64,000 nt of DNA from Lewinellaceae bacterium (GTDB taxonomy: Bacteria > Bacteroidota > Bacteroidia > Chitinophagales > Saprospiraceae): NCBI GenBank assembly GCA_016710765.1, contig JADJUJ010000004.1:422074-486073 (forward strand). Reading direction: 5' to 3'. How positions within the stretch are numbered: position 1 is the stretch's first letter; each line of letters opens with the position of its first letter. The notes beneath the pieces were generated by a model. It had not been told where the DNA came from. It saw only the letters and a program-made list of their open reading frames with translations, and made no database searches. A program made the translations under genes and the position numbers. Positions 8,546 to 17,922 of the stretch are shown here, one piece after another.

Positions 8546-8690
8546 CTACAACTTTACAAACCGCAGAACCTCCCCTCCAATTTTGATAAAATAGATCCCG
8601 GACGCCAATACCAGCACGGTCTTACTGGTCGAAAGTTGTTTTTGAATCGAATGGCAGTATACACCTCCTGGAGACGGCGTAACGCCAGCC
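8546..8690 (-). pseudogene. Remnant of a T9SS type A sorting domain
   Basis: The minus strand reads LSTSKTVLVLASGIYFIKI, continuing to GGEVLRFVKL and a TAG at 8546-8548. This is the canonical end of a T9SS C-terminal domain (L..GIY.I.I... R.VKL). Upstream the frame is lost within about 45 codons, with LPFDSKTTFD appearing in another frame. No signal peptide or cargo domain is present, so this is the 3' scar of a deleted secreted-protein gene, left just downstream of the methyltransferase gene. Confidence 0.6.
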
Positions 8691-8715
8691 AGGAACAATC
8701 AAATCGATGAACAAC

Positions 8716-9303
8716 CTAAAACCCGCTCACCACCAGCGTCGTCATCGCCCGAAGATCACTGACATTTACCGTTTTTACCGGCTCCAACAATTCCAGGCCA
8801 TGTGACTGTACCAGGCCTTGCAGCAACGTGCGCGTAAGTAAAAAGCGCTCCGAGCCATCGGGGATCCGGTACCGGCCATTGCCTAGCGGTACAATACGGT
8901 CTTCAAATCCAATATTGGAAGCCATGCGGATAAACAGCGATCCACCCGGGCGCATTACGCGGATCAGTTCGGCAAACATCTGGTGAAAATGGGCTTCGTT
9001 TTCCGCAAAATGCAGTACCGCACAGCAAATGATGTGCTCAAAAAAGGCCGTCCTGTAAGGCAATTTCGCCACACTTGCCACTTGAAAATCTCCCTTCGGA
9101 AAACGGATGTTCAAATCATGAATGGCCTGTTCGTTCAGGTCTACCGCATGCACTTCACAGCCTTCTTCAAAAAACCAGGGTAGGTTCCGGCCGTTCCCTG
9201 TGCCAGCATCGAGTATGCGTTCAGCGCTGTGGTAGCGCCCTTTCAGGATTTGGTCGAGCAGGTATATGTCGGTATTGCGAATAGAATTAAGTATTGTATT
9301 CAT
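8716..9303 (-). CDS. Class I SAM-dependent methyltransferase
   Basis: 195 residues. Motif I is RILDAGTGNGRNLPWF (residues about 29-44), and the post-beta-2 acidic residue is in VHAVDLNEQA. FEHIICCAVLHFAENE and MRPGGSLFIRM follow as motifs IV-VI. The substrate is unknown. Its start codon abuts the stop of the GT39 gene (9304), so the two genes are translationally linked and likely transcribed together. Confidence 0.75.
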   Translation of the reverse strand: MNTILNSIRNTDIYLLDQILKGRYHSAERILDAGTGNGRNLPWFFEEGCEVHAVDLNEQAIHDLNIRFPKGDFQVASVAKLPYRTAFFEHIICCAVLHFAENEAHFHQMFAELIRVMRPGGSLFIRMASNIGFEDRIVPLGNGRYRIPDGSERFLLTRTLLQGLVQSHGLELLEPVKTVNVSDLRAMTTLVVSGF

Positions 9304-10839
9304 CTATCGTCTTAATTTTTCCCGGATCAAAGTCATTTGGGTTTGATTGTCCAACAGGTACTTAAAATCAGGATTTTCCATAACATCTTTTTTGTAAAAA
9401 AGGGCCACAGGTTTGCCCGAATGCAGCAAACTATCCACTTCATGTGGCGATGGGGCGCCGGGGTAACAATCACGATTGCAAAAAAACATTGCCTCCACAT
9501 CGCCTGCACAGAGATAAATGTTGGCCCCGACAGGTGTGAGTGCTTCCAACTTACGAAACACGTTGGTATCGTGGATCCTGTTCTGACGCATTTCCAGGAC
9601 TTCGCCGGAAGGCTGGAGGTGTAGCGAACGAATTTTGCCAAGAGAAAAAGTGGCATAGCAACCCATTAAAAGCGTACCCAAAGTCGCAATATTAAAAATA
9701 AGGCGTGAGCGACCACTAAAAACCCAGTCCATCCCCACGCCCATCATGACATACATCAAGGGCGCCACAAAATAAACGTAGGAAGGGATTTTTGTTTGGG
9801 CGACCAGAGAAAAGAAGCCATAAACAACGATCAGCGCGAACAACAAAGCGTTCCTTACCCGCTGATTGGTCTGTTTTTGGGTATACATGACCGCCATGAA
9901 CCCGAGAAGCAACAAAACCCAGGTCCAATTGCCATAATGTTGATTAAACCAGCTTAAATAATAATTCCAACTGCCGCCGTAATGGCCTTCCACCACCTCA
10001 AAGATGTGACGCGTGTTGAATTGCTGTTCAAAGGATGCCTCTTGAGGAAAGCGCCAATGAATGTAAATATTCCACGGCATGAAGACCAGCAAGGCTGTAC
10101 CCATTCCCCATAAAAAGGGACGCAAGCGCTGTATCCAATTTTGGTGAAGGGCCAAATCAAGCCCCCAGGCGCCGAAAATAAGCAGGCCGGCCAACCATTT
10201 GCACAACACTGCAGCGCCGGCAAACAATCCAATTGCCAGGGACCAGCGCACAGACCCCCTTCGGCTTAGCATTTCGGCAAAAGCCCAAAAACTGAGGGTT
10301 ACATAAAACGAAAAAGCAACATCATTGTGTTCCATACCCACCTGGCCGGCAACTTGCTCCAAATGGTTGCCGGCAAACACAAACAGTGCGGCTGCAAAAA
10401 AGCCAGCCCACACATTGCGCAACAAGGTGCCTAATCTGAAAATTGGAAAAACCAGCAGTGCGCCCATCAGTACGCTGGGCAAACGCACGCTCCAAAGTGC
10501 CACACCAAACAATTTCATGCTCAAGGCCATTTGCCATAGAAAAAGCGGTGGCTTATGGAGCCAAATTTGATTACAGCACCACAAAGTGTAATCAAATCCG
10601 GCGTGTGGGTGAACCAAAAGCATCGGCCGAAAGGGGTCCGACATCATATTTTTGGCCACCAGAGCATGGTATCGCTCGTCCCATTCGTGTAAAAACGGAT
10701 CCAGGCCTGCCATCCACCAACGCAAAACAAATGCCGCCGCGAACAAGCAAACCAGTGAGGCCTTGGTCTTGCTACGAATAACAAGCAGATAAAACCCGAT
10801 GGCTACGAAGGCTGAGGAAATAGCCGGCAAGAGGTACAT
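9304..10839 (-). CDS. GT39/ArnT-like membrane glycosyltransferase
   Basis: About 511 residues from MYLLPAISSAFVAIGFYLLV (preferred over an ATG 39 nt upstream, as the first helix begins here). There are some ten or more hydrophobic segments. The first periplasmic loop has LHEWDERYHALVAKNM, with the acidic motif that polyprenyl-phosphate-dependent GT-C enzymes (PMT, ArnT) use for catalysis. KPPLFLWQMALSMKLFG after it is also typical. A soluble C-terminal tail of about 100 residues follows. The enzyme should transfer a sugar from a lipid carrier outside the inner membrane; the acceptor is unknown. Confidence 0.8.
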   Translation of the reverse strand: MYLLPAISSAFVAIGFYLLVIRSKTKASLVCLFAAAFVLRWWMAGLDPFLHEWDERYHALVAKNMMSDPFRPMLLVHPHAGFDYTLWCCNQIWLHKPPLFLWQMALSMKLFGVALWSVRLPSVLMGALLVFPIFRLGTLLRNVWAGFFAAALFVFAGNHLEQVAGQVGMEHNDVAFSFYVTLSFWAFAEMLSRRGSVRWSLAIGLFAGAAVLCKWLAGLLIFGAWGLDLALHQNWIQRLRPFLWGMGTALLVFMPWNIYIHWRFPQEASFEQQFNTRHIFEVVEGHYGGSWNYYLSWFNQHYGNWTWVLLLLGFMAVMYTQKQTNQRVRNALLFALIVVYGFFSLVAQTKIPSYVYFVAPLMYVMMGVGMDWVFSGRSRLIFNIATLGTLLMGCYATFSLGKIRSLHLQPSGEVLEMRQNRIHDTNVFRKLEALTPVGANIYLCAGDVEAMFFCNRDCYPGAPSPHEVDSLLHSGKPVALFYKKDVMENPDFKYLLDNQTQMTLIREKLRR

Positions 10840-10987
10840 GGTGGAGAACAAGTGACTGGTTCGTCTGCAATGGTACAAAAAAAAGAGGAGGTAAAATGGG
10901 ATTATTTCTTTGCCTCTTCAGACATACTAGGGAAAGACACTACGAAAGGGCTGCATGAAATATTTATGCAAAAATTTAACCCTCTGT

Positions 10988-11352
10988 TGACACTCCCGAT
11001 CTAAAATCGGGATGCGACACCAACTGAGCAGACAGTGCCAGACGTAAAACAAAAAAGGCCAGCAATTCATTGCTGACCTCTTTGTGATCCCGATGGGGCT
11101 CGAACCCATGACACTCCCGATTGAAATATCGGGATGCGACACCAACTGAGCAGACAGTGCCAGACGTAAAACAAAAAAGGCCAGCAATTCATTGCTGACC
11201 TCTTTGTGATCCCGATGGGGCTCGAACCCATGACACTCCCGATTGAAATATCGGGATGCGACACCAACTGAGCAGACAGTGCCAGACGTAAAACAAAAAA
11301 GGCCAGCAATTCATTGCTGACCTCTTTGTGATCCCGATGGGGCTCGAACCCA
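10988..11352 (-). repeat. Three tandem 122-bp copies of a broken tRNA-Lys plus its terminator
   Basis: Copies start at 10988, 11109 and 11231; the true tRNA-Lys continues the register at 11353. Each copy keeps the D-arm (GCTCAGTTGGT), the T-arm (GGGTTCGAGCCCC), the acceptor 3' strand, and a downstream hairpin with T-run (GGTCAGCAAT / ATTGCTGGCC). The 5' acceptor strand is replaced by GGCACTGTCT. The anticodon arm is replaced by a self-complementary CCCGAT...ATCGGG. They cannot form a normal cloverleaf. Minus-strand ORFs through them are artefacts. Confidence 0.85.
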
Positions 11353-11401
11353 TGACACCTTGATTAAAAGTCAAGTGCTCTACCAACTGAGCTACGGGAT
11401 C
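11329..11401 (-). tRNA. tRNA-Lys (anticodon TTT)
   Basis: The minus strand reads GATCCCGTAGCTCAGTTGGT, then the anticodon loop CTTTTAA (anticodon TTT), a short variable loop and T-arm GGGTTCGAGCCCC, closing with CGGGATC plus discriminator A. All four stems pair. CCA is not encoded. A hairpin with a T-run lies about 10-40 nt past the 3' end. Confidence 0.95.
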
Positions 11402-11575
11402 ATTCTGTTTTTCACAAAAACACTTGCTGCTCCTGTAAAAAGCGGGGCAAAGATACCACCCTTTGAAGCAAATATCCAAACAGGCTTTGATCTTTTTCCG
11501 AAATAAATTTTGTTTGCGCTTTCTTAAACAGCCTTCAGGCAATTTTAGTTTTGTTATACAACCCGTTTTAGGAAA

Positions 11576-11613
11576 TTTTTTGACAGCAACGGGTGTTTTA
11601 CCCCTACCTTTGC
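11576..11613 (+). promoter_or_regulatory. Bacteroidota-type promoter of rbfA
   Basis: TTGAC (11580) and TACCTTTG (11605-11612), 22 nt apart, match the -33 TTG / -7 TAnnTTTG consensus. They lie 20 nt upstream of the rbfA start. Confidence 0.6.
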
Positions 11614-11632
11614 ACCTACAAAATACAAGAAA

Positions 11633-12004
11633 ATGGAAAGTATCCGCCAAAAACAGGTCGGCGAAGTAATACGTCGCTATTTCAGCATGATTCTTCAGGA
11701 AGAAGGCAGCAACATCTACGGAAGGAATAAGCTGGTAACCGTGACCGGAGTTACAATGACCCCCGATCTGCTGGTTGCAAAAATATTCATCAGCATTTAC
11801 GGTTCGGAAAACAAACAGGAAGTGATACTGGAGCTGGAAGAAAACCACTCCCTCCTTCGCAAGGCGCTGGCCAGTAAAGTGGGCAAACAAATGCGCCGTG
11901 TACCCGACATCGAGTTTATCCTCGACGAAACTGTAGATGAAATGTATCGCGTCAACGATCTGCTCAACCGCGTAAACGAGGAAGATAAAAACCTGGGAAA
12001 ATAA
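11633..12004 (+). CDS. rbfA: Ribosome-binding factor A
   Basis: 123-residue KH-type protein starting MESIRQKQVGEVIRRYFSMI. RbfA binds the 30S subunit near helix 1 of 16S rRNA and helps its late maturation. The conserved block VTVTGVTMTPDLLVAKIFIS (residues about 41-60) and the C-terminal RRVPDIEFILDETVDEMYRV are typical. Length and start are normal. nadD follows 90 nt later. Confidence 0.9.
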   Translation: MESIRQKQVGEVIRRYFSMILQEEGSNIYGRNKLVTVTGVTMTPDLLVAKIFISIYGSENKQEVILELEENHSLLRKALASKVGKQMRRVPDIEFILDETVDEMYRVNDLLNRVNEEDKNLGK

Positions 12005-12094
12005 GTGGTAGGTGATGGGTAATAAAGGCTGCTTGGACCATTCCGGCCTTTAGCGCCAAACCCCGCAACCTCATGACCGCCAAAAAGCGCATCT

Positions 12095-12670
12095 ATGAAA
12101 ATTGGCCTTTTCTTCGGGTCCTTCAACCCCATCCATGTCGGACACCTGATCATCGCCAACTACATGGCCACCCAAACCAATCTCGATCGCGTTTGGATGG
12201 TGGTTTCCCCGCACAACCCATTGAAACCCAAAAAATCACTGGCGAAGGACTACGACCGGCTCCATCTGGTTCGCCTGGGCATCGACGACAACCCGCTGCT
12301 GGAGGCTTCCAACATCGAGTTTAACCTGCCCAAGCCTTCCTATACCGTGGATACCCTGGCGCACCTCCGGGAAAAATACCCGCAACAGGAGTTTGCCCTG
12401 ATTATGGGCGGCGACAACCTGGCTACCTTGCACCTTTGGAAAAATTACGAGCAGTTACTGGAGCAAAACGATATTTATGTGTACCTGCGCCCTGGCAACG
12501 ATATTTCAAGGTTTGCTAACCATCCACGCATCCACCTGTGCACAGCGCCCCTGCTCGACATATCGGCTACCTACATTCGCGAATGCCTTCGGGATGGGAA
12601 ATCTGTGCGATACCTGGTCCCGGAAGCCGTTTTTCATTACCTGGAAAGCAGCAATCTGTACAGATCTTAG
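12095..12670 (+). CDS. nadD: Nicotinate-nucleotide adenylyltransferase
   Basis: 191 residues. It adenylates nicotinate mononucleotide in NAD synthesis. The nucleotidyltransferase signature is complete: GLFFGSFNPIHVGHLIIANY (HxGH at residues about 15-18) and the C-terminal ISATYIRECL (ISxTxxR). MGGDNLATLHLWKNYEQLL in the middle is also characteristic. It has the same strand as rbfA and the PorZ-like gene. Confidence 0.92.
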   Translation: MKIGLFFGSFNPIHVGHLIIANYMATQTNLDRVWMVVSPHNPLKPKKSLAKDYDRLHLVRLGIDDNPLLEASNIEFNLPKPSYTVDTLAHLREKYPQQEFALIMGGDNLATLHLWKNYEQLLEQNDIYVYLRPGNDISRFANHPRIHLCTAPLLDISATYIRECLRDGKSVRYLVPEAVFHYLESSNLYRS

Positions 12671-12730
12671 CAGATCCGGGCAACCCGCAACGCTTCCCAA
12701 ACGCCATAAACCTGACAACCGCAACGAAGT

Positions 12731-15060
12731 ATGAAAAAGATATGGACCCTGCTGCTGGGTAGCCTTTTGTTCCAGATAACAGCTTCCGCCCAAACGGCGG
12801 CCAGTTTTCCCGATATCGGCATCGGACAATGGCAACAGCACCTCCCCTGGCAACGCGCTTTTTACGTCACGCAAAGCGATGCCAAGGTTTATTTTGCAAC
12901 GGAATGGGCCGTGGTGGAAATAGACAAAGCCGACCGCTCCCCAAATTTCCTGACGAAAGTGGAAGGCCTCAGCGATGCCGGCATGGGCCTCATTCGGTTC
13001 AACAACAACATCAATCGGCTGCTGCTGACCTATTCCAACAGCAACATCGACATCTGGAACCCTGCCACCAGCAGTTCCTTAAACATGCCCATTATCGTCA
13101 AAAACCTCAACCTGACAGGCGATAAACGCATTTACAACGCCTTTTTGAAGATAAATACGCTTATCTGGCCTGCGGCTTCGGGGTGGTAAAAATCAACATG
13201 CTCACCGCAGAGGTGGTTTATACTACTTTTACCGGCATTGCCGTAACCAGTGCAGTTGTTTACGACGGGTTCCTGTATGCTGGAACAGACGACGGCCTGT
13301 ATCGAATTCCAGCCAACGACATCAACCCCGAAGATTTTAGTCGCTGGCAGCTGCTGGGCCCTACGCACGGGTTCCCCGGGGGTGAAGGCATCAGCGCACT
13401 AGCTGTTACCGATGGTGCCTTGTTTCTGGGCATCGCCAACAACTTGTGCCGCTACAACGGCGCCACCCTCGATACCCTCGATACCAGCGATGCACAGAAC
13501 GTGATCTACCTCACCACAGAAGGGCAAGGCCTTGTTATCGGCTGGAAAAAAGGCTTTGACGGAAAGGTCAAATACCGGGAGCCCAACGGCGCGATGTACG
13601 ACATTCACTGGTCGTGCGAAGCCAGCAAACCCTTGTATGCCGTGGAAGACGGTACTAAAAAATTCTGGCTGGCCGACGATTCCGATGAATTCCGATTCTT
13701 CGACGCCAACATCGGGCAGTGTGATCGTTTCCATTTTAACTCTCCCTACAACCATGTCTCCACAGAAATTGCCATCGAAGATGGTGCTGTTTACGTAGGC
13801 ACACCCGGATACGACATCAACCTGAATGCCCTCTTTGCCCGCAATGGTGTGTACATTCTAAAAGATGGCAACTGGTCCCGCTTTTCTGAGACCAGCAACC
13901 CGGAACTGGCCGACGGCGATTGTCAGCGCGACCTTTGGCGGGTAGCGCCGCAACCTGGCGGCGACAAATTCTACGCCGGTAGTTTTGTAGGTGGGCTCGT
14001 GGAGGCTACCGCTCCAGGAGCGCCAACCCACTGCTTCACCCAGTACAATTCGCTGCTGCAAAATGCCGGTGCTTCCGGCGCCAACCGTACTGCCATCGGC
14101 GGAATGGCATTCGACAGCCAGGGAAACCTCTGGATCTCCAATTACGACGCAGCCGCACCCATTGCCGTGCTCAAAGCAGACGGTACCATCCGCAATTTCT
14201 CAGCCGCACCGGCCAACAACCTCTTGCAGGTGGCCGTCGACCAGAGCGGCTATAAATGGTTTGTGGTTGGTTTCAACGGTGGCGTGCTGGTATACGACAG
14301 CGGAAACGACCTCGACAGTCCATCAGATGACCGTTACCGATTACTCACCACCGCCAACAGCGTGCTGCCTACCAATACTGTGAACTGCCTTGCAGTAGAC
14401 CTCGAAGGGGATGTTTGGATCGGAACCCAGCAGGGCACCATCAGTTTTGAATGCGGCAGCAATGTTTTTGATGCCAGTTGCAGGGGGTCCAGAAGAGTGG
14501 CCACCGTAGATGATTTCGGCGCTTATTTGCTGGCCAACCAGGAGGTCACTACGATTGCTGTGGATGGCGCCAACCGCAAGTGGTTTGGCACGACAAACGG
14601 TATTTTTGTGCAATCGCCCAGCGGAGAAGTACCTGTGGCGCAATACAATGCTACGAATAGCCCGCTGTTCGACAACCTGATTACTGATATTGCTGCCAAC
14701 CCCAAAACGGGCGAGGTGTGGATTGGCACCGACAAAGGCCTGATTTCCTTTCGGGGTGAAGCCACTGAAGGCGGCCGCATCAATTCCCTGAAGCCTTATG
14801 CTTATCCGAACCCCGTTCGGGCAGATTATACCGGCCCCATCGCCATTTACGGCCTGGCCAGAGATGCTAATGTGAAAATCACCGACGTGGCAGGCAACCT
14901 CGTATACGAAGGCAAGTCGCTGGGTGGCCAGGCGGTATGGGATGGCCGCGATTACCTGGGCCGTCGGGCAGCCTCCGGTGTTTACCTCATTTTTGCCACC
15001 AGTTCGGAGGCCTTCGAAAATCCGGATGCTGTGATTGCGAAGGTGGTGATTTTGAATTGA
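12731..15060 (+). CDS. PorZ-like two-propeller T9SS protein (one frameshift)
   Basis: Starts MKKIWTLLLGSLLFQITASA (signal peptide), then GQWQQHLPWQRAFYVTQ, the N-terminal signature of PorZ-type proteins. The frame breaks at about 13145 in a run of five T: the first part ends early, while EDKYAYLACGFGVVKINM continues in the next frame to 15060. The body has repeated W-[IFV]-G-T blades (WFVVGFNGGVLVYD, VWIGTQQGTISF, WFGTTNGIF, VWIGTDKGLISF) of a two-component-regulator-type beta-propeller. A FlgD/T9SS-like C-terminal domain follows (AYPNPVRADYTG ... SGVYLIFA). PorZ takes part in A-LPS attachment of T9SS cargo at the cell surface in Porphyromonas. About 775 residues if repaired. Confidence 0.8.
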
Positions 15061-15087
15061 ATTGGTGCTTAGCAACGTGCTTAGATG

Positions 15088-15624
15088 TCACTGGCCTTCA
15101 TTGCCAAAATTTTGAACGCCAAGCTGCAATTTTTTACCATAAAATAGTCCGCAACTGGTATGCCCGGTGTTACCCATGGGGCCAGGGAGCAAATCAAATC
15201 CCATTTTTTTGTACAAAATTTGGGCCTGTGCCATCGTTTCAATGGTTTCCAGGTACATGTAGGTAAATCCCAGCCGACGCGCTTCCGCTTCCAAAAAGGT
15301 AACCATCCTGCGGCCCTGGCCCTGGCCTCTGGCCTCCGGGAGAAAGTACATTTTTCGAAGCTCGCAAACGTCTGGATCCGCATCATTTAAATGGGCAACA
15401 CCGCCACAGCCTACAGCCTCGCCCGATTTTTCCAAAACAAAAAATGCAGAATGAGGGGTTCGATAAGCCTCATACATGTGGCTCAATTCAGGGTCTTCAA
15501 TAGAATAGCCTGGCCCCACGGCTCCAAATTCGGTCATCACCGTGCGGATAATAGTGGCCACCACAGGGTCGTCTTCGGGCGCAATAGGCCGAATACTAAA
15601 ATTTGAAACGAGGATATTGGGCAT
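15088..15624 (-). CDS. GNAT-family N-acetyltransferase
   Basis: 178 residues from MPNILVSNFSIRPIAPEDD (ATG 15624). The in-frame extension to 15801 overlaps the divergent gene and has no match. The acetyl-CoA loop is MYFLPEARGQGQGRRMV (RGxGxG), and the C-terminal YKKMGFDLLPGPMGNTGHTSC is typical of small-substrate GNATs. The substrate is not known. It is divergent from the EAD-domain gene, with 74 nt between starts. Confidence 0.8.
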   Translation of the reverse strand: MPNILVSNFSIRPIAPEDDPVVATIIRTVMTEFGAVGPGYSIEDPELSHMYEAYRTPHSAFFVLEKSGEAVGCGGVAHLNDADPDVCELRKMYFLPEARGQGQGRRMVTFLEAEARRLGFTYMYLETIETMAQAQILYKKMGFDLLPGPMGNTGHTSCGLFYGKKLQLGVQNFGNEGQ

Positions 15625-15698
15625 CGCAAGCGCTTTATTTCCCGGCAATTTTATACTTTTAAGTCCGTTATTACAAATGAATCGATAATCTTCCCGCC

Positions 15699-17276
15699 AT
15701 GCCATTGAATGTTCCAATTGACGAACTGAAAGGCCGACTGCGCGATCAGCTGATCGACAATCCTGCCGATGCCCTGAAATCAATGCTCGAATTGCTGCCA
15801 AAGGGATCCGAGAAAGCAGATTCTGCCAGTACCCTGCTTGGCGAAATCAACGATACCAACAAACAACGCCTGCGTGGCACCCTCTCCAATGAAGAACTCC
15901 AGCGCGCTTACAACCGCATTCGCGCGGCTGTATTCGATCTGATAGATGGGCTCGTGGAATCTGATTTCGACCCCACGGCTTCCGACCCCAAAACGGCAAA
16001 AGCAAAACAGGGCGAAATTCTCTACCGCATTCCGGATACCATGCCTTTGCAGCAGGAAACCCGCTGCCTGGTGCGCATCGCTCTCGATCAGGATGCTATC
16101 GTGGAAGACATCATGCTGGATGAACATGTCACCCTCAAACCCCTCCACCGAATTTCCGACCTGATGCAGGTGGAACTGATAGACCCCTCTTCCGACGGTG
16201 TATTTAAGCTGCGCAGCATCAACAGTCCGGAGCAACTCGTAGAAGATGAGGGATACACCGAGTGGCTTTTTTACGTTACCCCACTCCGCGAAGGCACCTA
16301 CCCGCTGCTGATAAAAGTGGCTGTCATAGAGCTGCTGCACGGACAAGAGCGGAAGAAAGAAATTGTGCTGGAGGAAGAAGTCAGAATTCTGTCCAAAGCA
16401 CCCGCTGCCACCGCCGAGGTGCCACTCAAGACTGTGGGGGAAAAATTACTGTTTCAAACCCCCGATCCCAATATTACTTACGCCAAACCTCCAGAAATGC
16501 CCGAATGGGGCACCATACCGGAAAAAGAAAGCGCCGCCCCATTCCCTGCCTCGGAAATCTACATACCAGCAGCGGCTCCACCTGCTCCACAACCTGCAGC
16601 ACGAACAAACGGGAGCCCCTGGAAACGCTTGGCCGCAGTATTCGCTGGCATATTGCTGCTGGGAACTACCGCCACATGGGCAATTGCGCCACAGGAAGTG
16701 GCCTGGGTCTGGACCCGTTATGTTCAGGATTCCCCCTCCGCCCTGGCCAGCTACGCCGTGGAATTTCCAGAAAGCCGCCATCGCGAAGTGGCCGTTTACC
16801 GGCGTGCAACACTGCTCAAAACCGTCGACGCTTACCGCGATTATACCGCTGCTTTTCCAACAGGCCGCTTTCGGACCAACGCAACACAGGCCCTGGAAAT
16901 TATTGAATTGAGCGATTTTGAGCGCCTAAAAACACGGCCCACTACCACCAACGTGAGTGAATTTGTGGAAAAATTTCCGGAAAGTCACCGGCTGAATAAC
17001 GTAAAAAACATCGTAGAACAATCCCAAAACCTTCGGCCCGAACTGTCGCCCGAAGTTTTAAAAAAACTGGATATCCCGCCCAAACAACTGATCGAACCCA
17101 TTCGAAAGGACAGCAGTGCATACCTGAACACGAAACCGGGTCTGGAAATCAAGACTATTGATCGCAACCAAAACCTGGAGTACAACCAACAACGGGAAAA
17201 AACCACCCCCATCAACAACTCCAATCTGCGTATCCGGCGTGACTCCGGTACCTTCCAGCGGATACGGAAACAATAA
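15699..17276 (+). CDS. EAD11-like domain / beta-domain / TM protein, possible conflict-system component
   Basis: 525 residues, intact. Residues 1-95 resemble effector-associated domain 11: helices with ADALKSMLELL and the motif LRGTLSNEELQRAYNRIRAA VFDLIDGL. Such domains couple effectors to partners in NTP-dependent conflict systems. Residues about 108-240 form a strand-rich block (ILYRIPDTMPLQQETRCLVRI ... YTEWLFYVTPLREGTYPLLI) that I remember beside such domains in Bacteroidota but cannot name. A proline-rich linker, one membrane helix (about 310-330) and a TPR/YbgF-like external region (ALASYAVEFPESRHREVAVY) follow. No enzymatic domain is visible and no partner is adjacent. Confidence 0.6.
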   Translation: MPLNVPIDELKGRLRDQLIDNPADALKSMLELLPKGSEKADSASTLLGEINDTNKQRLRGTLSNEELQRAYNRIRAAVFDLIDGLVESDFDPTASDPKTAKAKQGEILYRIPDTMPLQQETRCLVRIALDQDAIVEDIMLDEHVTLKPLHRISDLMQVELIDPSSDGVFKLRSINSPEQLVEDEGYTEWLFYVTPLREGTYPLLIKVAVIELLHGQERKKEIVLEEEVRILSKAPAATAEVPLKTVGEKLLFQTPDPNITYAKPPEMPEWGTIPEKESAAPFPASEIYIPAAAPPAPQPAARTNGSPWKRLAAVFAGILLLGTTATWAIAPQEVAWVWTRYVQDSPSALASYAVEFPESRHREVAVYRRATLLKTVDAYRDYTAAFPTGRFRTNATQALEIIELSDFERLKTRPTTTNVSEFVEKFPESHRLNNVKNIVEQSQNLRPELSPEVLKKLDIPPKQLIEPIRKDSSAYLNTKPGLEIKTIDRNQNLEYNQQREKTTPINNSNLRIRRDSGTFQRIRKQ

Positions 17277-17337
17277 TGGCCAGTGTTCACAACCAAATCA
17301 AATCTCAATATGTTACTTTCATTAAATTCTGAAAGTA

Positions 17338-17922
17338 ATGAAAATTGCATTTTTGAAAATTCCGGCTGTTGCTGACACACAGGATTTTATTCGGTTGCAG
17401 GCTACACTGGGTCTTACCTATGCACCATTGCATGGCACGCAAGCAGTAGCACCGGTCCCCGGACACGATAATGATCATATTCGGGTATTGCTGAGTGAAA
17501 ACCCTGCTGATTTCAACCTGGCTTGCCAGGCCATTCGAAACTGGCAAATGTTCCCACGGTCCTGGACCCAGTTATATCCCGCCCAGGCGCCCTTGCAAGA
17601 AGGCACGGAGCTTAGCCTGTATGCACGGTTTGCCAGGCTTTGGTGGCGCAATGCCTGCAGGATCGTGTACACCATCGATGAACCCGGGCGGTTTGGATTT
17701 GCCTATGGCACCCTGCCGGGTCATATGGAAATGGGAGAAGAACTGTTTTTAGTGGAAAAAGATGCTACGGGAAGGGTTTGGTATCAATTAAAGGCTTTTT
17801 CCAGACCCCGGCATTGGCTGGCCCGCATGGCTTACCCTATAATGCGCTTGCTGCAAGCCCGATTTCGCCGCGAATCTGCCGCGCAGATGCAAAAATTTGT
17901 TCGCAACGCAAACGCTTCATGA
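17338..17922 (+). CDS. DUF1990 family protein
   Basis: 194 residues. The core PRSWTQLYPAQAPLQEGTEL, then NACRIVYTIDEPGRFGFAYGTLPGHMEMGEELF (shown in part) and YQLKAFSRPRHWLARMAYP, match DUF1990. This is a family of unknown activity with a START-like look, often next to YndJ. Its stop codon overlaps the next start (ATGA). The start codon lies at the edge of a small stem, GTTACTTTC ... GAAAGTAAtG, which might affect translation. Confidence 0.8.
   Translation: MKIAFLKIPAVADTQDFIRLQATLGLTYAPLHGTQAVAPVPGHDNDHIRVLLSENPADFNLACQAIRNWQMFPRSWTQLYPAQAPLQEGTELSLYARFARLWWRNACRIVYTIDEPGRFGFAYGTLPGHMEMGEELFLVEKDATGRVWYQLKAFSRPRHWLARMAYPIMRLLQARFRRESAAQMQKFVRNANAS

Noticed and set aside
10927..11890. Minus-strand ORFs repeating SSPIGITKRSAMNCWPFL
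   Set aside because: They are translations of the tRNA-derived tandem units and the tRNA itself.
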